DNA of 64,000 nt. Source: Halalkalibacter alkaliphilus. Lineage in GTDB: Bacteria; Bacillota; Bacilli; Bacillales; Bacillaceae_D. Positions 60,992 through 64,000 of this stretch are shown here, piece by piece. The position numbers and the translations under genes are program-made. The stretch spans positions 62,001 through 126,000 of the forward strand of contig NZ_JAKRYL010000009.1 of NCBI RefSeq assembly GCF_023555415.1, in the 5' to 3' direction. The notes under the pieces were generated by a model. That model worked only from the letters and a program-made list of their open reading frames with translations, was not told the origin of the DNA and made no database searches. Each line of letters starts with the position of its first letter. Within the stretch, counting starts at the first letter, position 1.

Positions 60992-61090
60992 AGTTCAACT
61001 TCCTCTCTGATGATGTAGCTCTATTTTACACAAGTTAACAATCAATGCCTATAACTTTTTTCGACTTACTAAATAATAAGGGGGATATTT

Positions 61091-61768
61091 GTGAAATCAA
61101 TAAAAGCAGTTATTTTTGATATGGACGGAGTCATTTCAAATACCGTTCACTTACATTACCATGTTAATAAAAAAGTGGCTGATCGGCTTGGTATTTCTTT
61201 TAGTGAGGAATGGAATCAAAAGCTGCAAGGGTTAAGCCGGCGAGCGACAGTACAAGCGATCGTCGACAAGTCGGGTTTGGACTTATCAGATGACGAGTTT
61301 GAACAGTGTTGCGAAACAAAAAATAGTCATTACATAGAATTAATCAATCAATTAACCGATAAAGATGCCAAACCTGGTATACGCTCCTTTATCGAAGACT
61401 TAAGAGGAATAGGAATGACAATGGTCGTTGCTTCAGCAAGTCAAAATGCAAGCAGAGTGTTATCAAGACTTCAACTGCTTGATTATTTTGCTGGTGTGGT
61501 TGACGTCACAAAATTAACACGCGGCAAGCCTGATCCGGAAATTTTTCTAAAAGCAGCGGAAATGGTTGATGTTTCACCAGCTGAATGTGTGGCTATAGAA
61601 GATGGAGATGCCGGCTTAACAGGTATTTTACAAACAGAAATGTTTTCTGTAGGCGTCGGGAGTGAGCCATCTTTAATAAGAGCAGACCTTACGTTGTCCC
61701 AAACGGAAGAATTAACCGTTGAAGTACTAGAAAAAGCACTTAATAAGCAAGAGAAAACGCTTTTTTAG
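61091..61768 (+). CDS. HAD-superfamily hydrolase, beta-phosphoglucomutase-like
   Basis: 225 residues. HAD nucleophile motif VIFDMDGVISNT (D10, D12), cap domain with LQGLSRRATVQAIV, motif II VVASASQNA, lysine in RGKPDPEIF and motif III EDGDAGL. Closest in pattern to beta-phosphoglucomutase (PgmB), though it could be a sugar-phosphate phosphatase. GTG start after AGGGGG. It lies 87 bp upstream of a sucrose-6-phosphate hydrolase gene, so may serve the same sugar pathway. Confidence 0.85.
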   Translation: MKSIKAVIFDMDGVISNTVHLHYHVNKKVADRLGISFSEEWNQKLQGLSRRATVQAIVDKSGLDLSDDEFEQCCETKNSHYIELINQLTDKDAKPGIRSFIEDLRGIGMTMVVASASQNASRVLSRLQLLDYFAGVVDVTKLTRGKPDPEIFLKAAEMVDVSPAECVAIEDGDAGLTGILQTEMFSVGVGSEPSLIRADLTLSQTEELTVEVLEKALNKQEKTLF

Positions 61769-61855
61769 CTAGTTTAGTCGCTTTAGACCAGTTGCCAAAA
61801 TGTAAGAAGCTACGATACGATGATTTCACAAAACTAGATAGAAGGAGCTAATACT

Positions 61856-63304
61856 ATGCCAGATCTAGATCAACAATTACGCAGTCAAGCATATGAGGAA
61901 GTAGAAAAGTATAAAAAGGTTGTACAAGCAGATCCGTATCGTTTAGCGTATCATGTAATGCCGCCGGTAGGATTGTTAAATGACCCAAATGGCTTTATCC
62001 AATTTAAAGGTGTGTACCATCTATTTTATCAATGGAATCCATTTAAAACAGAACACGGTGCAAAGTTTTGGGGACATTACTCTTCAAAAGATCTAGTGAA
62101 TTGGGAGCATCATGATATCGCCCTTGCTCCGAGTGATTGGTTTGATAAAAATGGTTGCTACTCAGGCAGTGCAATTGAGCATGACGGAACGATGTATTTG
62201 TTTTACACAGGGAACGTAAAAGATGAAAACAACAACCGGGAATCGTATCAAGTCATGGTAGAGTCTAAAGATGGCCAACACTTTGAAAAAAAGGGTGTTG
62301 TGCTTCGTCTCCCAAAAGAGTATACTCCGCATTTTCGCGATCCAAAAGTGTGGAAGCATGGAGAATACTTTTACATGGTTATTGGCGCGCAAAGTAAGGA
62401 TGAAACAGGAAAAGCTGTTCTATTCCGTTCGAGTAATTTAGAGAACTGGGAGCATCTTGGTCCGATTGCAGGGGCACATGTTGGTATTTTTGAGGATTTT
62501 GGTTATATGTGGGAGTGCCCGGACTTGTTTGATCTTGATGGACAAGATGTATTAGTCTTTTCCCCACAAGGATTAGAACCAAGTGGAATCTACTATCAAA
62601 ATCTCTACCAAGCGGGATATGTTGTTGGGAAACTGGATTATGATTCAGTTGAATACAAGCACGGGGAATTTATTGAGTTAGATCGTGGCTTTGAGTTTTA
62701 CGCGCCACAAACAACGGTTGATGACAAAGGACGCCGTATTATGATCGGCTGGCTTGGATTGCCTGAAGAACGTGAAGATGCCCATCCAACGATTGAGCAT
62801 AAATGGATCCATGCCATGACCTTGCCAAGAGAGTTGAAACTAGTCGATGGAAAGGTTTATCAACTGCCAGTTGAAGAGCTAAAAGAGTTGCGTGGCGAAG
62901 GGGTAAAACATGAAGCTGTTGAGCTTGGTAATAAGGCTCAAGCATTTAAAGGTGTAGAAGGGGATGTGTTAGAAATCAACCTTGAGACACTAGAGACGAT
63001 AACAAATGCAATGACGATTCATATTCGTAATCATGCAAATCTCGTATACAATCCAACTGATAAGCTATTCAAGCTAGACCGTATTAGCTATGTTGATGGG
63101 GAAACAGTGGAGGAGAGATTTTGCCACCTTCACCAATTAAAGAGCCTACGCATCTTCATTGATACATCTTCCATTGAAGTATTTATCAATGAAGGCGAAG
63201 AGGTGTTTACAGCTCGCATCTATCCAGATGTTGAGGAAAAAGGAATTTCGTTTGCGGCTGAAGGTACGGAAAAAGTGACGATAGAAGCTTGGGAATTACG
63301 GTAA
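61856..63304 (+). CDS. Sucrose-6-phosphate hydrolase (GH32)
   Basis: 482 residues. Nucleophile D43 (LLNDPNGF), transition-state Asp D162 (HFRDPKVW) and acid/base E220 (MWECPDLF). The C-terminal beta-sandwich (~340-480) includes the SSIEVFINEGEEVFTAR signature. Cleaves sucrose 6-phosphate delivered by the PTS; the EIIBC gene follows. SD AGAAGGAG 7-8 nt from the ATG. Ends in a strong terminator, so the downstream PTS gene has its own control. Confidence 0.94.
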   Translation: MPDLDQQLRSQAYEEVEKYKKVVQADPYRLAYHVMPPVGLLNDPNGFIQFKGVYHLFYQWNPFKTEHGAKFWGHYSSKDLVNWEHHDIALAPSDWFDKNGCYSGSAIEHDGTMYLFYTGNVKDENNNRESYQVMVESKDGQHFEKKGVVLRLPKEYTPHFRDPKVWKHGEYFYMVIGAQSKDETGKAVLFRSSNLENWEHLGPIAGAHVGIFEDFGYMWECPDLFDLDGQDVLVFSPQGLEPSGIYYQNLYQAGYVVGKLDYDSVEYKHGEFIELDRGFEFYAPQTTVDDKGRRIMIGWLGLPEEREDAHPTIEHKWIHAMTLPRELKLVDGKVYQLPVEELKELRGEGVKHEAVELGNKAQAFKGVEGDVLEINLETLETITNAMTIHIRNHANLVYNPTDKLFKLDRISYVDGETVEERFCHLHQLKSLRIFIDTSSIEVFINEGEEVFTARIYPDVEEKGISFAAEGTEKVTIEAWELR

Positions 63305-63309
63305 TATAG

Positions 63310-63346
63310 AGAGACTTGCTTACGGTTGTAAGCAAGTCTCTTTTTC
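63310..63346 (+). terminator. Terminator after the GH32 gene
   Basis: GAGACTTGCTTAC pairs with GTAAGCAAGTCTC, followed by TTTTT. Confidence 0.92.
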
Positions 63347-63470
63347 GAAGTTTATTGGTATTAAATGCCAAGTAAAGGTGATTCCCTGTTATAATGATGT
63401 TACAAATTTGATAAAGAAGGGCCTCTTCACAAATTAAAAATTTCCCAATTAAAAAAGTAAGCAAAGGTTA

Positions 63471-63499
63471 TTGACGAATTCGGTCGATAGTTGTAAACT
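63471..63499 (+). promoter_or_regulatory. Sigma-A promoter of the PTS gene
   Basis: -35 TTGACG (63471-63476), 17-bp spacer, -10 TAAACT (63494-63499). Confidence 0.7.
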
Positions 63500-63512
63500 G
63501 AAAGCGGAATCA
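63499..63512 (+). promoter_or_regulatory. cre box at the PTS gene transcription start
   Basis: TGAAAGCGGAATCA matches TGWAANCGNTNWCA at 13 of 14 positions and overlaps the expected +1, a repressing position for CcpA. Confidence 0.75.
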
Positions 63513-63524
63513 ATTAAATATGTG

Positions 63525-63553
63525 GGATTGTTACTGATCAAGCAGGCAAGACC
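63525..63553 (+). promoter_or_regulatory. RAT antiterminator target (LicT/SacT/SacY type)
   Basis: Contains GGATTGTTACTG, a short loop, and GCAGGCAAGACC, the ribonucleic antiterminator consensus. Its last bases overlap the 5' arm of the following terminator, so protein binding excludes termination. Confidence 0.9.
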
Positions 63554-63623
63554 TAAAATGGACAAACGGGATACGTGTATCTTTTGGATACGTATACGTT
63601 TAGGCCATTTTAGGTCTTTTTTT
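63548..63623 (+). terminator. Conditional terminator of the PTS leader
   Basis: AGACCTAAAATGG (63549-63561) pairs with CCATTTTAGGTCT (63605-63617), then a T-run; the inner hairpin is GATACG...CGTATC-like. Confidence 0.9.
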
Positions 63624-63700
63624 ATTGTTATATATGGATGAGAGCGAGTAACCATTTCACATTTGATTAAAATAAAAATATCTAGGAATGGGGGCAATAC

Positions 63701-64000
63701 ATGATGGATACGAAAAAAGTAGCTAGTGAACTAGTTGAACTTTTAGGTGGAAAAGACAATGTAATTAGTGCTACACACTGTGCCACTCGCTTACGTATCG
63801 TTTTAAACGATGATGATAAACCAAATAAGCAAGCAATTGAAGAACTTGATGGAGTAAAAGGGGTTTTTAGTGCTTCTGGACAGTTTCAAGTTATTTTCGG
63901 AACAGGTCTTGTTAATAAAGTGTATGGTGAGTTTGCAAGCATTACAGGCGTTGGCGCAAAGGATACTGATGGGGGAGAAAAACAAGTTGATCACAGTGAT
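63701..64000 (+). CDS. PTS EIIBC component, probably sucrose-specific, N-terminal part
   Basis: 100 codons to the window edge, still open. EIIB domain: KKVASELVELLGGKDNVISATHCATRLRIVLND with phosphorylation-site cysteine C27 or C28 (HCATRLR), then GVKGVFSASGQFQVIFGTG. This is the sucrose/trehalose/beta-glucoside class; the upstream GH32 gene and the RAT point to sucrose. GGGGG lies 5-9 nt before the ATG at 63701 (or 63704). Confidence 0.9.
   Translation, partial: MMDTKKVASELVELLGGKDNVISATHCATRLRIVLNDDDKPNKQAIEELDGVKGVFSASGQFQVIFGTGLVNKVYGEFASITGVGAKDTDGGEKQVDHSD

Noticed and set aside
1-64000. tRNA or rRNA genes, prophage or plasmid origin
   Set aside because: No cloverleaf with TTCRANYC, no rRNA words, no phage structural genes and no replication initiator were seen on either strand by reading; a tRNAscan or Infernal run would be needed to exclude small RNAs.

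Overview
The window reads as chromosomal DNA of a low-GC, endospore-forming member of the Bacillaceae, probably an alkaliphilic or salt-tolerant one. The evidence is the Bacillus-type gene set (sinI/sinR, YpiB/ReoY-like protein, ytpB, cshA, an HPr kinase homologue, GbsR/OpuA, CcpA cre boxes, a GlnR/TnrA box, LicT/SacT-type antitermination) and very acidic exported lipoproteins. The lifestyle is an inference; no rRNA, tRNA or prophage was seen. Many genes use TTG or GTG starts fixed by strong Shine-Dalgarno (SD) sequences.

Layout. 1-5.7 kb: end of a YheC/D-type spore-coat ATP-grasp gene, a small secreted protein with a structured leader, a YjiH-type membrane protein, an aminotransferase and a stand-alone HPr kinase paralogue. 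5.7-11.2 kb: an alanine block (alr, ald, an AdeR-like activator, an alanine/Na+ symporter with a cre box). 11.2-21 kb: an FMO-like flavoprotein, a sulfite-oxidase-family enzyme, an RlmN paralogue, an oligopeptide-binding lipoprotein and PEP carboxylase. 21-27.9 kb: a ZIP-like membrane protein, a YpiB-type protein, a GNAT enzyme, a Vga-type ABC-F antibiotic-resistance ATPase with a complete ribosome-mediated attenuator, and the agmatine-to-putrescine genes aguA-aguB. 28-31.8 kb: the glycine betaine importer opuA-ABC with a divergent GbsR-type repressor. 31.9-37.3 kb: a PrpR-type regulator, a KdgT-type permease, a four-carbon acid-sugar kinase and a PdxA2-type dehydrogenase, together a D-threonate or D-erythronate catabolic unit.

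38-40 kb: a LuxR-type pseudogene, then sinI-sinR facing a two-gene operon that encodes a 71-residue HTH-only SinR relative. All three promoter regions carry the same GTTCT-N6-AGAAC operator. 40-51 kb: a stress-type SDR with a substituted catalytic lysine, a tandem array of hairpin repeats, an EAL protein with a degenerate GGDEF, a guanidine-I riboswitch driving two SMR exporters, topoisomerase III and a chemoreceptor. 51.5-52.8 kb: an intact IS4-family element inside a palindrome. 52.8-64 kb: a Rieske oxidoreductase, cshA, a 52-bp tandem repeat, a glnA paralogue under a GlnR/TnrA box, ytpB, rarD, and a sucrose locus (HAD phosphatase/mutase, GH32 hydrolase, PTS EIIBC) with promoter, cre box, RAT antiterminator and terminator.

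The most notable non-coding structure is the leader of the vga-type gene: a three-codon uORF followed by four segments that can form mutually exclusive terminator and antiterminator helices. Others are the three SinR operators, a dispersed cruciform repeat family, and three parS-like sites.
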